NCBI GenBank assembly: GCA_963691655.1
Contig: OY829327.1
Location: forward strand, 52,960,079-53,024,078
Direction: 5' to 3'
DNA from: Toxonevra muliebris
Lineage: Eukaryota; Arthropoda; Insecta; Diptera; Pallopteridae
DNA: 64,000 bases
The notes under the pieces were generated by a model that was not told the origin of the DNA, ran no database searches, and worked only from the letters and a program-made list of their open reading frames with translations. A program made the translations under genes and the position numbers. Shown here piece by piece: positions 1-12,074 of the stretch; within the stretch, counting starts at the first letter, position 1; every line of letters begins with the position of its first letter.

Positions 1-755
1 TTACGTTAGCTTTCTAAAAAGCTGCTTATTTTTACCAAACTATAGCAGAATATTTAGTGAACAAACTCCTATATAAATTTTGTGCAATAAAATACTCTAA
101 TAGGCCATAACTATCGTTTTATTCACTGGGTCTAATTAGGCCCAGGAGGTTATGTTAGCGCCTCCTAAAGAAATGCGCATCGAAGGGTTAAATGTGAATA
201 TTTGGGCTCTTTTGACTATAAGGAAAGAGATCTGCACACGTGTGCGGGATTAGATATTTTTCAAATGTTATTGTTCTGCCTCTTTATCTGCAAAATCAGA
301 GAGCGAAAAAAGAAAAAAATAAGTTCATGAAAACGAAAGTTAGATTACCAAATGACTGCTCTCCTTGCGGACTGTTATTCTAACGTCTAATTTTCACAAT
401 GCCAAATTTCAATTAAATTTACTAATATGTTAGCAATTTTATATAGTGAAAACCAGGTATGAGGGACCTCAAAAGCATGGTTGGATTTTTCCTTATGTTC
501 TACTTAAGTTAGAGCGTCGCGTAGTTTATCTGCCAAAACTCTCTATTTTATTGTGTCCATAAGCGATTTTTGGCAGATTAACGACTCTGACATTCCAATT
601 AAGGTGCGATTACTTCGAAATATTTTTTTTTCTCATTGATATGTTTGAAGATGTGCCACTGTGAGGCTAATGTTTTATTGTTTTTATAATAGTTACTTCA
701 CCTTTGCCATGGTTGTAATAAGAATTGATGTTTGTTTTTATTCTTTGACATTTAT
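1..755. other. AT-rich non-coding DNA, possible element end
   Basis: No open reading frame here looks coding. The one structured spot is near 187-192, where a GGGTTAA motif preceded by GCGCATCGAA resembles the right end of a TTAA-flanked piggyBac-like element. The other end would lie outside the window, so this cannot be tested here. Confidence 0.3.
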
Positions 756-850
756 TTAGGTTAGGTTAGGTTAGGTTAAAATGGCTGCCAGCGAGCGCCA
801 GCACACTTAGGCCAGACAGGCCCATTGCGATACCATATAAAAGGAGCGAA
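756..850 (+). repeat. (TTAGG)4 array joined to a GGCTGCC repeat module
   Basis: Four exact TTAGG units (756-775) run into TTAAAATGGCTGCC, then CACTTAGGCCAGA and GGCCCATTGCGATACC. The same order of motifs recurs at 25648-25735 and in shortened form at 35900-35945, and the GGCCCATTGTGATAC part occurs inside both copies of the hAT family at 3483 and 38730. It is therefore part of a dispersed repeat and not a telomere remnant. TTAGG is the ancestral insect telomere unit, but Diptera have lost telomerase, so the match is probably coincidental. Confidence 0.55.
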
Positions 851-959
851 GTCCCTATCCCTCTAATTCAGACCATTGGACATTTATTTAATTATCAATG
901 AAATTAATTGCAAACATATAAACTATAGTTGCTCCTGATCGGGGCATACGGCGAAAACG

Positions 960-2045
960 AACTCCTTCCATCGTCATCTGTCCTGCGCGTGTATCGTTAT
1001 TTCTCGTCACGTTCCTGTGGGTTGGCATTCAGCGTGTATGGAATTAATCCACGTATTACTTGGACGTCCTCATCGTCGTGAGCCTTGTGAAATGTCGTTG
1101 TCATCTTTTCATAAAGTGTGGCCGATCCATTGCCACTTTCTTTATTTATTAGTTTGTTAGCTTTTAGCGTCATCAGTTCATCATTAGAAATGATTCTTGG
1201 CCAAAAAATGCGGCATATACAGCGCAGACATTTATTAATGAAAACTTCTAACTTTCTACATATCGTGTCCGTGACCTTCCACGTCTCACATCCATACAAC
1301 AATATCGGTAAATATTCTGAGTTTCGTGCGCCTTGTTATATTTCGCGAGGACAGTAGCTTGCTTAATTCGTGGTAGGCGTATCGAGCTTTGGTTAGTCGC
1401 GAAACAACATCCGCATCAGCGCCTCCGTCACGGGTCAGTATACTACCAAGATAACAAAATTCTCCAACGTCTTCTATAACGTGCGCGCTGCCGCACAGTT
1501 TGGTTTTGACTATACTTACTTTAAGCCCAACCTTTTCTGCATTAGGTATCAGTTTATTTTTGTTTCGCTGTCCTGCTAGTGTGTGCGTCATAGAACGTAT
1601 CGCACCATCAGACTCTGTTTTTGCCTCTAAATCGAACACTACACTCAGAACTTCTGTAGTGCTCCTGTATAAGTTTTATTATGATGGTGATCTCTATTCC
1701 ACTGATTATTCTCAGGGTGTTTATATGATGTACTCACGACCGTTAGGCTCTGAACCCGTTTTAGTCCCGACGTAATTGGGTGCTGAGAATAGGTGCGATG
1801 CGGTCCCGAGAAGTAAAAATGCTAAAATTGTTTCGATCGTGTTTAGCAGGGTTTGGGTTTGCTCCTCTCTTACTGATGGGAACCTCGCTATCCTCAGGGG
1901 TGGCAGGTGCATCTTCGAAGAATTCCTTCCACCGTTGAAGTTTTTGGTCGTCTGAAGTAACTGTGGCCTTAACACGGTCTTTCAATGGAAGTATGTTTGG
2001 CTTCACCCGTGTCAAAAAAAAAAGTTGGCCGATGGCTTCCATGAT
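960..2045 (-). pseudogene. Internally deleted non-LTR retrotransposon (endonuclease/reverse transcriptase type)
   Basis: Three conceptual blocks lie in order on the minus strand. About 2042-1900 encodes QRWKEFFED, the linker just ahead of the RT domain in this element class. About 1639-1286 encodes a post-palm region with VGLKVSIVKTKL, EFCYLGSILTRDGGAD and TKLRIF. About 1302-1000 encodes MLYGCETWKVTD, FINKCLRCICRIFWP and ISNDEL. This YGCETW/ISNDEL C terminus is typical of a large metazoan class of endonuclease-RT LINEs. The RT palm with its YADD box, which should lie between the first two blocks, is missing: only about 110 bases separate them. The copy is thus internally deleted and frameshifted and cannot be active. 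I do not assign a clade firmly; RTE-like is possible. Confidence 0.75.
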
Positions 2046-2111
2046 TCTGCTTATCTAAAATCAAAGATTGAATCAGCGTATTAATCGACAGACCTGTAGC
2101 CGGAACCAGAA

Positions 2112-2621
2112 TTAACCCTCTAGTTCCGAAATTTTTGATTTAAAAAAATTGGGATTGATTGATAAATTTTAATGTGAAAAGCATAAATCTGATCTCAAAA
2201 CCCTAAAAAATTTAATGGGCATGATTTTAAGAAGCAGGAAAAGTTGAATGCCTAAAAGTGTTTGTTGTTGAATAAACTTTTTATCAATTTTTTTTTTTAA
2301 ATAACTAAAAATTTTGTATAAAAAATTGAAATTCCTAGCTACTCACAGCTAGTTTTTGTTATCTGGCTATACTAGACGGGAAGCATTTTATTTATTTTTA
2401 TCTCAAGTTCAAGCAAAATAATTAATTTTTCGGTTTTTCACAAATTTTGACTTTAACTGTCGCTAACATCATAATAACACATAATCAATGCATTTTTTTA
2501 AAAGCTTGGGAAATTCCATAAACGATGTGATAAAATGTAGTAACAAAAAACTATTAAGGTGGTAATTAAACCCGTTTTGATAAAGGCTGTCTAGAGACAC
2601 GCTTGGGAACTAGAGGGTTAA
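2112..2621. mobile_element. piggyBac-like miniature element flanked by TTAA
   Basis: Terminal inverted repeats read CCCTCTAGTTCC at the left (2116-2127) and GGAACTAGAGGG at the right (2606-2617), exact complements. TTAA duplications lie at 2112-2115 and 2618-2621. The element proper is 502 bp and has no coding capacity. A TTAA target and terminal CCCT are hallmarks of the piggyBac superfamily. The same CCCTCTA start after TTAA appears at 7731 and 8888, and with one change at 57981, so several related families populate this window. Confidence 0.85.
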
Positions 2622-3474
2622 GTAAAAATATTGAAAATTAAATTTTTGGGATAGTTTTATTGTACTTATGTTCTTTTAGTTAAGTCATTAAAAGTTTGTA
2701 TTTTTATCTATCTAGTTTTGAAAATAAGTATTTGATTTTTGTATTTTTTTTTAACTATTACAATTTAAATAAAACACATTGAAAGATATCACAATGATCC
2801 TGGTTCGGACGGAGTAGAACTACAGATGCATTGAAGATACGATGAAAATTTAAGCGCAATCAGTTCATTACTTTTGGAGATATCATGGCAGCCATTTCGA
2901 AAAATGCTGTTTTGCAAATAAGCATCTGTAACTTTCAATCGACTGTGAATTTCAAAGAATCCCTTTACACATATATTCTAGAGCGATTATAGCCAAAACA
3001 ATTTTCAATTTTTTTGACCTACTTGAAAGCAAAAAAAGAAGAAAGAAGCGCCAGTAATGGAAAATGTCGGTTTCTCTAACATTTCACGCTTCTTTTCAAT
3101 ACGCTTCATGTCTTCCTTAAAAAGTATAAAAGTTTGGCTTGCTTCTTCTGCCTCTAATTGTATTAGCTCCAGCAGGTTGTTCGTTAAAAAACACTGATTA
3201 CTATATGTACGGTTGTAAATCTGTGGGTTACTTCAAAAGTAAAAATGGAACAAGCAAATGCAGAAAATATCTATAGTAAAAATGGAGAAAATATCTAATA
3301 GAAAATCTATAGTAAAAATTATTATTAAATAAAAAACTTCGGCCGTTTTTTGCTGAAGTCGATGCCGAAGGTGCAATTTTAGGCCGAAGAGCCGAAGCCG
3401 AATAATCGGTCGGACACTACTTTACATGACTGCGGGCCGTCATTTTTTTGCTACTGCTGCTTCAAGACATGCAT
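2622..3474. other. Non-coding, with a GCCGAAG-rich segment
   Basis: No gene is seen. Between about 3336 and 3419 the base composition shifts: CTTCGGCC, GATGCCGAAG, GGCCGAAGAGCCGAAGCCG and TCGGTCGG form a cluster of short direct and inverted copies of GCCGAAG in otherwise AT-rich DNA. It may be an eroded terminal region of a DNA transposon, but no target duplication was found. Confidence 0.4.
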
Positions 3475-3482
3475 GGTACATT

Positions 3483-4171
3483 TAGTGTTGATTCGATACC
3501 CATATAGTATCGATACATTTACTCATCACTTGTATCGAATAAAAGTATCGATGCTACCGAAAATATTGGAAGAAAGTATCGAATATGTAATTGTATCGAA
3601 TACTCGTTTAAAGAGACGAATTACTTTTTTTTTAAGTGGTTGTCAAGTAAAACATTCAGGACAGAACGGCCCATTGTGATACAACATGGTTGAGCCTACA
3701 GTTTACACTACTCAACACGATTTTTTCGCCAATAAATCATGGTTTTATAATAGAAGGAAAACTAATCAACAGATTAAAGCTTGCTAAAAATATTTTATTT
3801 CAATAAACATTATGTTCTACATGCATGGCCGGAAATATCTTCTAGAACTTCAATACTGTACTGCAATATTGTCATACATTGAAATATTGCAATATAGACT
3901 GAAATATTTTGAATAATTCTGCAGTAGCATTTTGAAATATATTATTGATTGCTGTAAAATATTGTAAAATGATCCACAATTTTAAATATTGTATGGCAAT
4001 ATTTCAGTTTTTTAAATAAATATTTTCCAAAAGTATCGAGTATCCGATACTGACCCTTTTTTCCGATACCAAGTAAAATGCTTATGTTATAGCATCAAGT
4101 AAAAAAAGTACTTGAATCGAATGAAAAGTATCGAGTTTTTACTTGTATTTACTTGTATCGAATCATCACTA
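3483..4171. mobile_element. Non-autonomous hAT element, family A copy 1
   Basis: The element begins TAGTGTTGATTCGATAC and ends GTATCGAATCATCACTA, an inverted repeat with one mismatch. The flanking 8-mers are identical: GGTACATT at 3475-3482 and at 4172-4179. An 8-bp TSD and a TAGTG end fit the hAT superfamily consensus. The 689-bp interior is rich in GTATCGA motifs and in AATATTGCAATAT palindromes and encodes no transposase. It lacks about 80 bp present in the copy at 38730, where TGGTTTT joins directly to ATAATAG, and a few bases elsewhere. Confidence 0.93.
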
Positions 4172-4179
4172 GGTACATT

Positions 4180-7100
4180 TCCCTGTAGCTTTGCGTTTCT
4201 TATTGTTTTTGATTGAATACCACATTCAATAAGCATTCGATCCACGGTTGTTTTATCCTATCATATTTCCATGATGAAAAACAAAATTTTTACAACTATT
4301 GTAAAATATTTTGACATATAACTAACGAGGAAAATTTCACGCATGAAGCAATTCCATAATAGGAAAATAAAATCTGAAGAAGCTAACTGTTACAAGCACA
4401 AAAAACAGAAAAAAATTGTTAGCTTTTAAAAGCATGCAACACATGTGTTTTGTATTTTATTGAATCTTATATTTTGTCAGTGAATAGCAATAACTGATCA
4501 ATTGCGTTTTTAAAATAATAAAAGTTCCTGTGTTTTCAGACAAGAACATTTAGTAACTACGAGCAAAAAAATCTTTCGATATCCATGGTTCATGCTGTTG
4601 TTGTAGGAGCAAATTTCAATTTTGCAACTAAATGGTATGAAATCATTTTCAGATAAAGCTGTTCAATTTTCACGCACAAAAGAAAAATACTTTTTAATAG
4701 CTTTAAATACTTAAAAGCAATTTGGGTTTAAAAGCATTATGCAACAACTTAAACGATTTTCATATCGCTACCAAGCAATAAAACTGAAAATCTTATACTT
4801 TAAAAGCCGATTTGATTAAAATGACAGCATATCTCGAAGTGTATACATACATAGTCAAAAAAACAGACAGACATTCAGTAAAAGTAAGTAAAACACCGGA
4901 CTCGAACATGAAAAACGAAAACAATGACATTGCTTGACATTTAAAAGTACTCGTTAAAAAAAAAAAAAACACGCACACACATATACAAAAGTGAAGCAAG
5001 CAAAAAATTAAATACAAAACATACACAAATAGTACAAATAAGGAGAAAAACGAAACTCCCTACTCCTTCATTCCGCCCTCTTTTCCCCCTCCTTTAATTT
5101 GTTTTCCATTGAGAATTGTGTAAATTTACATAATTTAAATGTAATTATCGTCTTAAGCCAATAGCAGCGAACGCGCTCCCAAAAAAACAAAGCAAACAAA
5201 AAAAAAAAAAACGAAAAACCGTAAAAAGTTTAGTTTGTCAACGACAACAACGTCATCGACTTTAAATGTTGAGAAGGTAGTGAATAGTGGTCTAGAGTGT
5301 GAGTGGATGGAGGAGCCATTTCATGACTGCCTTTCTAGCACGCTTCCTTTATACGTTCGTGCCAGTGCACGCAGTGGAATTGTGTTTATTTGACAGACTT
5401 AATTTGTTTGAAGTTGGAATTATATTTGCATTAAAGCGGCGGTCAACACAAACATACAAAACAAGACGACAAAATCATACAACAATACAAATAAAAATAA
5501 CAAAAATAGAATTTTCTTTTATAGCATAAACTACATACTACCTATTCAAAGATATCTGCTCGGTTGACATATAAATTCACAGCACGCAAATTTTTGTATT
5601 TGAGGCACAATTGTTTGTTGCTATTGTTTCTAACTTGAAGTTTACTTAAGTGGGGTACAAATGTATCCTAATTAATTAAAAAATCATTATATGGAGGCCA
5701 TAAAAGTGCTTAAAAGCTTATTCTAGAGCAGTAAAAATTTAGTTTTTTTTTTTGCAAAAATCAACCAAAATTTATTGAAGAATAATTAAAAAGAAATTTG
5801 AAAATAAAATTATAGTTTATATAATAATTAATTGTTAATTAGAACTATTGCAGAGCGTAAATGTCGAATGGACAACTTAACTTTTTAAGGGTAATTCGGG
5901 GTCGCTGAATTCGACCCTGTACTCATTTTTTCTATCACGTTTGAGATCTCCGGTATGGGGGCCAAAATCCATATTTTTAGTATGCACGGGAGCAATATCA
6001 ATTTTTTTTTATTTTACCTTGTACATGTTTCATAGCTAACAGAAAGTTGTATATCATGGAAGGAAGGAAAACAATTACTTAGGGTTAGTTTCTTAAAAAA
6101 GTTGGGCCTTGGTAATTTGACTTTCGGTGACTCCTGTCGCCGCACGCGACTTACTCCGACTTACACAAAATGTGTCTCTATCGACAGAAGAAGGTTCTAT
6201 CTACATAAGAAATTTGTTTTTTACACATCTTTTTATTATTTATTATTTTTAATAATTTTAATTGAAATTGACGACACAAAAAAAAGAGCATAAAAAATTG
6301 AGGTTGCCCCATAAAAGTCACAATAGTTTTGACGGTAATGCTTCAATTGTAACAAAATAAATTTCAAACGATAGGGGAAAAAAACCAATGACAATTTTTA
6401 AATTTGTTTTATTAATTTATTAGAATTTACTACATTCGTCAAAGAAAAAACAAACGAATATATTTGAAAACGTCAGGTGAAAATGTAAACAAATATCTCT
6501 CAACAGATTGTATCCAATCAGATCACAGCATGGAGTCTGGTGTGACGTACATGCGCAGAAGATTTCATTTTTGAACAGACTAGTATGCAATCTTTTATTC
6601 TAGCATTCTTACTATAAGGAAAAAAAGAAAGCAAAGTGTTAGTGAATCCGTCTTAAGGTTCAATAATAATAGTAGACTTCAATATGAACCTCAGAAGATT
6701 GACTTCGTTTTTACTGTTTAAATGGAGAATAAGTGAATGCTGGAGAGGAGTATTTTTTCTTTTATAAACGTGCTTATAAAGAATTCTTAACTATGTTATT
6801 TACTTATATATAGAAATATATATAGAGACTTTTTCAAATATTTTCCTACAAAGAATAAATATTTTTGGTGTAAAAATGTGAAATGGTGGCAAGATTTCTG
6901 AATTTTTCTTTATTTTTTGAGTGCAGCAACATAAAGGTTAGGAAGGTATATAGACATATAAGCTTATTTACTTTTCGTGTATAATGGCAGGATGCCAACT
7001 CTTAATTACTCACATGCGAAATTATATTAAACACCAGATGGAACATTAGCGTTTTGAAAAAAAAAAAAAAAAAAAAACACACAATAACTTTGGAAACTTG

Positions 7101-7730
7101 GTTGTTTTTTTCGGCATTGCATGGGGAACATATTCATTGATACTTTAGTATACTAAAGTTTCATATAGGTGCTCTATAAATACCATTAGCCAGCCTATAG
7201 TTTGCGTGTATTAAACTCATTTTCATTAAAGGAAAGAGAAATATCAATGAACATTAACTTTATAGCAACAAACAACAAACAAACAGCGAACAGGCAAGAA
7301 CATTTTTTGTAACGAACGAACAAACCCTAAAAAGTAATTACCACCACAATTTTTTTATTGCCATCATCAAAGCAAGAGAATACGCAAAGAGTTGTCGTAT
7401 TATTGACAGTGTTGCCAGATGATGAAATGAATTTGAGACTTTAAATCAAAAACTTTAGAGTTGCAATTGCAATAAGAATACTGAGCGCTGTCAAGAAAAA
7501 ACTTAAAGCAGGTGTACTGTGAAAGCTCTTGCTTTGATGTGAAATCTGATATAAATAGATTGTGCTGCCAAGAACTCTGATAAAAAAAAACAGATGAAAA
7601 TGAAGGTGAATAGGCCACATCTTCGGAAACTCCCCAAAAAAATCATCGGAAGGGTACTAAAATGAATTCTCTGGGCTCTGAAAAATGGGTAGATGCTCTA
7701 TGTTCCCAAGTGGATTCAAAAGGTGTGACT
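4180..7730. other. AT-rich non-coding stretch
   Basis: Only short, low-complexity reading frames occur. There are homopolymer runs (for example about 20 A at 7057-7078), CA-rich patches near 4970 and a small GGGTCG/CGACCC hairpin at about 5899-5920. No transposon ends with target duplications were recognised. It may be cpx intron or flanking DNA. Confidence 0.5.
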
Positions 7731-7780
7731 TAACCCTCTAGTAGGCAGGACCGTTTTCAGACGGGCAACCTCTTGATACA
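7731..7780. mobile_element. Isolated left end of a TTAA-type element
   Basis: TTAA followed by CCCTCTAGTAGGCAGGACC matches the start of the complete TTAA element at 2116. A short inverted motif, GTTTTCAGACGGGC, follows. I could not find a matching right end downstream, so this is either an eroded element or chance. Confidence 0.4.
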
Positions 7781-8887
7781 ATTTGAAAGCCATTTAAAAA
7801 TTTGTTATGTGTATTCATGCCACTCAGTCGATAGATGAATACAGGAGCTACACGTTACGTAGCTTCAATACTTTGTGTGTTATTTCGTTTTGATTTTATC
7901 GCCAGTTGAAGGTCAGATTTTGAGAAAATAATGAAAAAAAAATATCTTCGGTTGATATTAAAATTATTTGCGATAATTTTTATTATTAATAAATAATATT
8001 TATAGGTGTTCGTTGGGGTTGAAAAAGTATTAGGAACTTGGGAATTTATTATATTTCACATTTATGCAATCCATAAAAATTTTTTATTTTTTTAATTTAT
8101 CAGGACTACGAACTTTTTAATGGACCACCTATTTTCTGACCTCGAGCAAAAATAATGACATCGACTGCAGTTCCGAGTTTTATACATTAAAATCAACCAA
8201 TCCTCATTTTTAATGATAAAAATATTGAACTTAAACTGAACTTGCTTTTTAACAAAATATCTAGAAATACTTACATACTAAAATGCTCAGATCACATTTC
8301 GGAATATGCTATACAAATCTACAACATGACTTTTGATAACATCCTATAACTCGGAACGCTACTACTTTTGCATAAAGTTATGCGTACAATACATTTGCAT
8401 ACTAAATTACATTTTTCAGGTTCAAATATAGTCAATAAAATAATACAAATAAAACATATTTACTAAACTTTGGGGTGGTAGTTTTTAAGTCATGCAATTC
8501 ATTTTTGAAACACTCTTCCTCCTTACCTGCAATTCATAAACAACGCAGTGCCATTTAAAAACCAACTTTGGGCTTACTTTTCTCCGTTGCAATGATAAAT
8601 TCAAATCAGATTAGGGTATTGTGGATCACGGGAAGTTTAGGACCAGCGTCATATTTTTTTCCGTAGCAATGGTTAACGGTTACAAATAATTGTTATCAGC
8701 TCGCCTCTTGCTAAGCTCTTTTTTCGTTCAGTACTCGGCTAGTGTACACGCATAGTTATCTCGCTTCGATAGCAAATATAAATTTATAACTTGGAAATGT
8801 TTTTTTTTTTGATTTTGTGTTTCATTTAAATTGACCATACTTCTCGAGAACCAACTCAGGTAAATATTCTCATAATATTCGTGGAAC

Positions 8888-8935
8888 CTTAACCCTCTAA
8901 CCTGTAAGACCACTGAGACAGCCAAATGATGACAT
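8888..8935. mobile_element. Isolated left end related to the TTAA element at 57985
   Basis: The sequence TTAACCCTCTAACCTGTAAG followed by ACCACTGAGACAGCC matches the complement of the right end at 60069-60108 (TTAACCCTCTAACCCGTAAG, then GCCGCCCTGAGGCAGCC) with few changes. It seems to be a broken copy of that family. No right end was found before the TAGGAG repeat cluster that starts at about 8946. Confidence 0.55.
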
Positions 8936-8945
8936 TTAGGAACCG

Positions 8946-9061
8946 TATAGGAGTTCTAAAACTCTCCGCTATACGACTCCTACTAAAATACTCCTTTAGG
9001 AGGGCATTTAGGAGTCTTAACCCTCCTAAATAGGAGTCCTATTGGAGTTTTTTAGGAGTCT
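8946..9061. repeat. Cluster of TAGGAGT direct and inverted repeats
   Basis: Within about 115 bp the heptamer TAGGAGT and its complement ACTCCTA, or close variants, occur about ten times in both orientations. Examples are ATAGGAGTTCTA, GACTCCTACTAAAATACTCC, TTTAGGAGTCTTAACCCTCC, AATAGGAGTCCTATTGGAG and TTTTTTAGGAGTC. The segment could fold into several alternative hairpins. It carries no reading frame, and its origin is unknown. Confidence 0.7.
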
Positions 9062-9065
9062 CTAT

Positions 9066-11527
9066 GTTAGCTGGGTTGTATCTTCTAGTACTAGAATGGC
9101 AAAAAGAATTAAATAAATAAAAAATGGATGCGTGCAAGGCACGCAAGATATTTGATGTGTAAACAGTTAAACCAACTGAATGCCATATACATAAGCTCAC
9201 ATATGTATAGCCATATATTGGGATTTGATGTATAATCTATATGCTTAGGTAAATAATTTAAATTAAAAGAATTATTTTATAAACTTAAAAATTTTATTAG
9301 ATATCATTATCTTTTATATATAATTGCCCAATTCACTATAAATTGCAAATGGCCTTGCATCAATGCAAATGCAAATTTTTGTTCCATATCGTATGTATTT
9401 GTTGTTGTGATAACAGAAATATTTTGCATTTGCACCAAATCGTGAATAGGGCTGATATGTTGTAATTAAATCATTTTTAGTTTACTCAATGCATCGGGCA
9501 CGATATGCTCGCATATACGCAACTGCAATTGCATATTTTTTCCGCGCTTTAAGTTTTTCTCTGCTTGCATGGTATAGTCGATCTCCACACGTTTAACACC
9601 AACAAATAATTCTGCCACGAATAAATGTACACACACATTTTGTTTTCGTATGTACATATATGTGTGAGTAAATTGATCGAAACATCAACAAACAAACTCC
9701 GATCGTAGTTTAATTTCTCACTCTCTTCTTCTCTTTGTTGGTTAGAGTAGCACAGTCATGCCGCGCAGTAGTGTGAGCGAGAGAGGAACTGGACGTTACA
9801 GTTATCTTACATCTTACGATACAGTTATTCTTACATTTTACACATTTGAAATTTTGCCCATATCGTGAGCTAAAATGTTAACACATCAAAAAATTTCAAA
9901 CCACACATATTTTTGGCACTACGTGGCAACGCTGCACCTCAGCTATAAGTTTGTTTTAGAGTTATGAGTGTAATTAATTTGGCTATTGTCATTCGCTGTT
10001 TTCGGCTTGATAAATTCTTATTTATATGTAAAGCAAAAGGTGCGTACAACTCTACTCAATAAAAATTAATCAAAATGATTAAATCAGCTGCAAAATAAAT
10101 GTAGTAGTACCTAACAAATAAGATTACTTCATTGCAAACGTAATTACCTAAAAAAAATAATAGGAAGGCCCTAATGCTTTAAACTGGCATTTAATTTTTC
10201 ATAAACTTTTGATATTATTATGTCAAAAATTACTAAAATACCTTCATATTTTTCAACTTATTCATGAGTTTTTAGTTATATTTTGCAAAATAAGCTTATT
10301 CTCTATGACTATGGTTGTGAGTTACTTTTCTTATACACACAACTCTTAGTACCAACATTTTTCGTATTGAAGCTAAGGGGATTGTAGGCGCCAAATATTG
10401 ACAATGATGTTTACTTTGCCCAAAAATGGTTGTACTTAATATGAAAATTAAGCTTATCGAAGCAATAAGAAGAAGAAGATATCCAATCTCCATTCATCTT
10501 CGATCTAGAAAATCAACCATGCGCAAAAAGGTTCGTGCTTCGATTAATATGACCAAAGTAATCTTTATAAAGCATTTGTTTTTTTTTTTTTTTGATATTT
10601 TTAAATATAACTAAAATATAAGCACAATTTAACGACCTTAGGTTACTTACTTATATTCCTATTTAGCTTGAGGCAAAACCTTTGAAAGAAATAGCTAATG
10701 AGCAGAAAGCGGAATGAAAATAAAAATAAAATGAGAAAAAAAAATATTTGCTTTTCTAAGAAAATAAGTGCACGTTAATATGCTAGAGGGTAAAAGTATA
10801 AGAAATTTAAGATCTTTAAGTTTTTTGTAGGTACCTAAATCTATGGCGTCAAATGTAGAACTCAATTATAATTATGTAGACTTAAAATTTTCGTTACCCA
10901 CATTTGTTGGATGCTAATGCAGTAGGGGCGGGAGAGTTGTCACTTCAATTTCGAGTGGGTGCTTCCTATTTGTAGACCACAAAAAATGGAGTAGAAAATA
11001 ACAACAATGGGCCATTATTCTACGAAATAAGAGCGACCACATTAATGTAATAAAAGAATTCTTAAAACGTTTGGCACGCTTTAAAATTTTATTTCATAAA
11101 ATTCATTTTAAACACAATTTCACAAAAAAAAAAAAATTTATTTGGTTTCTTTTTTACAGTTTGTGTTTGCTACTTTTGTAAGTACTCGCTCATACATTTT
11201 TTATAAATATCTTTTATTTTTATATGTATATGTATGTATATACCTATATAGTATATACCATATCTTTATGGTGGTACGTACTATATAGCGAGAATTTTCT
11301 CATCATAGCGTGTACGTGTCATCAGTGTCGTTTACGTGCTGATTTTTGTAAATGACTTTATTGTACGTGAAAAATGTTTATAGCAAGTTTTCATTGGACT
11401 CAAAAAATTTGTAGCCAACAACGTCTATTTTCCCTCAGATTACATTTTCATCATAATTACAGAGATAAGTTTTATTTAAAGTGCAATATTTAAGTTTAGT
11501 TTAGCTATACACGAAATATGCATTTTA
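9066..11527. other. AT-rich non-coding stretch
   Basis: No coding sequence, RNA gene or bounded transposon was recognised. Reading frames are under 70 codons and of low complexity. Several TATGTA-rich patches occur, the clearest at about 11221-11280. Confidence 0.45.
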
Positions 11528-12074
11528 TAACACTAGTTTACAGCCGAAAAGTACCAAGAACAAAACATGTTTGGGTGCTTAAATTGGGACCTCCTGAGCA
11601 CAAAAACATTTTTTTTTTTGCTATGGATCTTGATCAGATTGGACTTAAAATGTTTGTAATAATGTAATGCACAATGCAATAAAAAATGGAAATGTCTCTG
11701 ATTTTGACTTCTAGTTATAAATAAATTGAATTTAAACTTCAAAAAAAAACTTGAAAAAATGGTAAATTTTGAACTTTGGGCAACCATAACTCTGCCATTT
11801 CTTATTCGATCAAAACAAGCAGCATATCGATGGAAAGGGTATTTAATTACTTTTTTTTTAACGATTTGCAGTTCATGTTGATCGAACTCTTTATTTGGAC
11901 TCCACAAGGATTTAAGTGAAACCATACCCCGAAATACACAAAATTAGTGCAAGGCGAAAATTCTTACCATAAAAAAAATTTTTTTTTTTTGTATTCAGGA
12001 GGTCCCAATTTATCCACCCAAACATGTTTTGTTCTTGGTACTTTTCAAGACTTGAAATTTGTAAACCAGTGTAA
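11528..12074. mobile_element. Inverted-repeat element, possible PIF/Harbinger type
   Basis: The left end CACTAGTTTACAG and right end TGTAAACCAGTG are near-perfect complements flanked on both sides by TAA (11528-11530 and 12072-12074). A second, longer inverted block lies just inside: AAAAGTACCAAGAACAAAAC with CATGTTTGGGTG and TTGGGACCTCCTGA at about 11547-11600, mirrored at about 11993-12050. The 541-bp body has no transposase. A 3-bp TAA duplication suits PIF/Harbinger, but a 3-bp match is weak evidence and the ends do not show the usual GGG start. Confidence 0.6.

Noticed and set aside
756..775. (TTAGG)4 as an interstitial telomere
   Set aside because: Only four units, Diptera lack TTAGG telomeres, and shorter versions recur as part of a dispersed repeat module.
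3473..3679. Reading frame of 68 codons conserved between two loci (also 38723-38926)
   Set aside because: It lies inside the two hAT copies and its conservation follows from the repeat, with no known domain.
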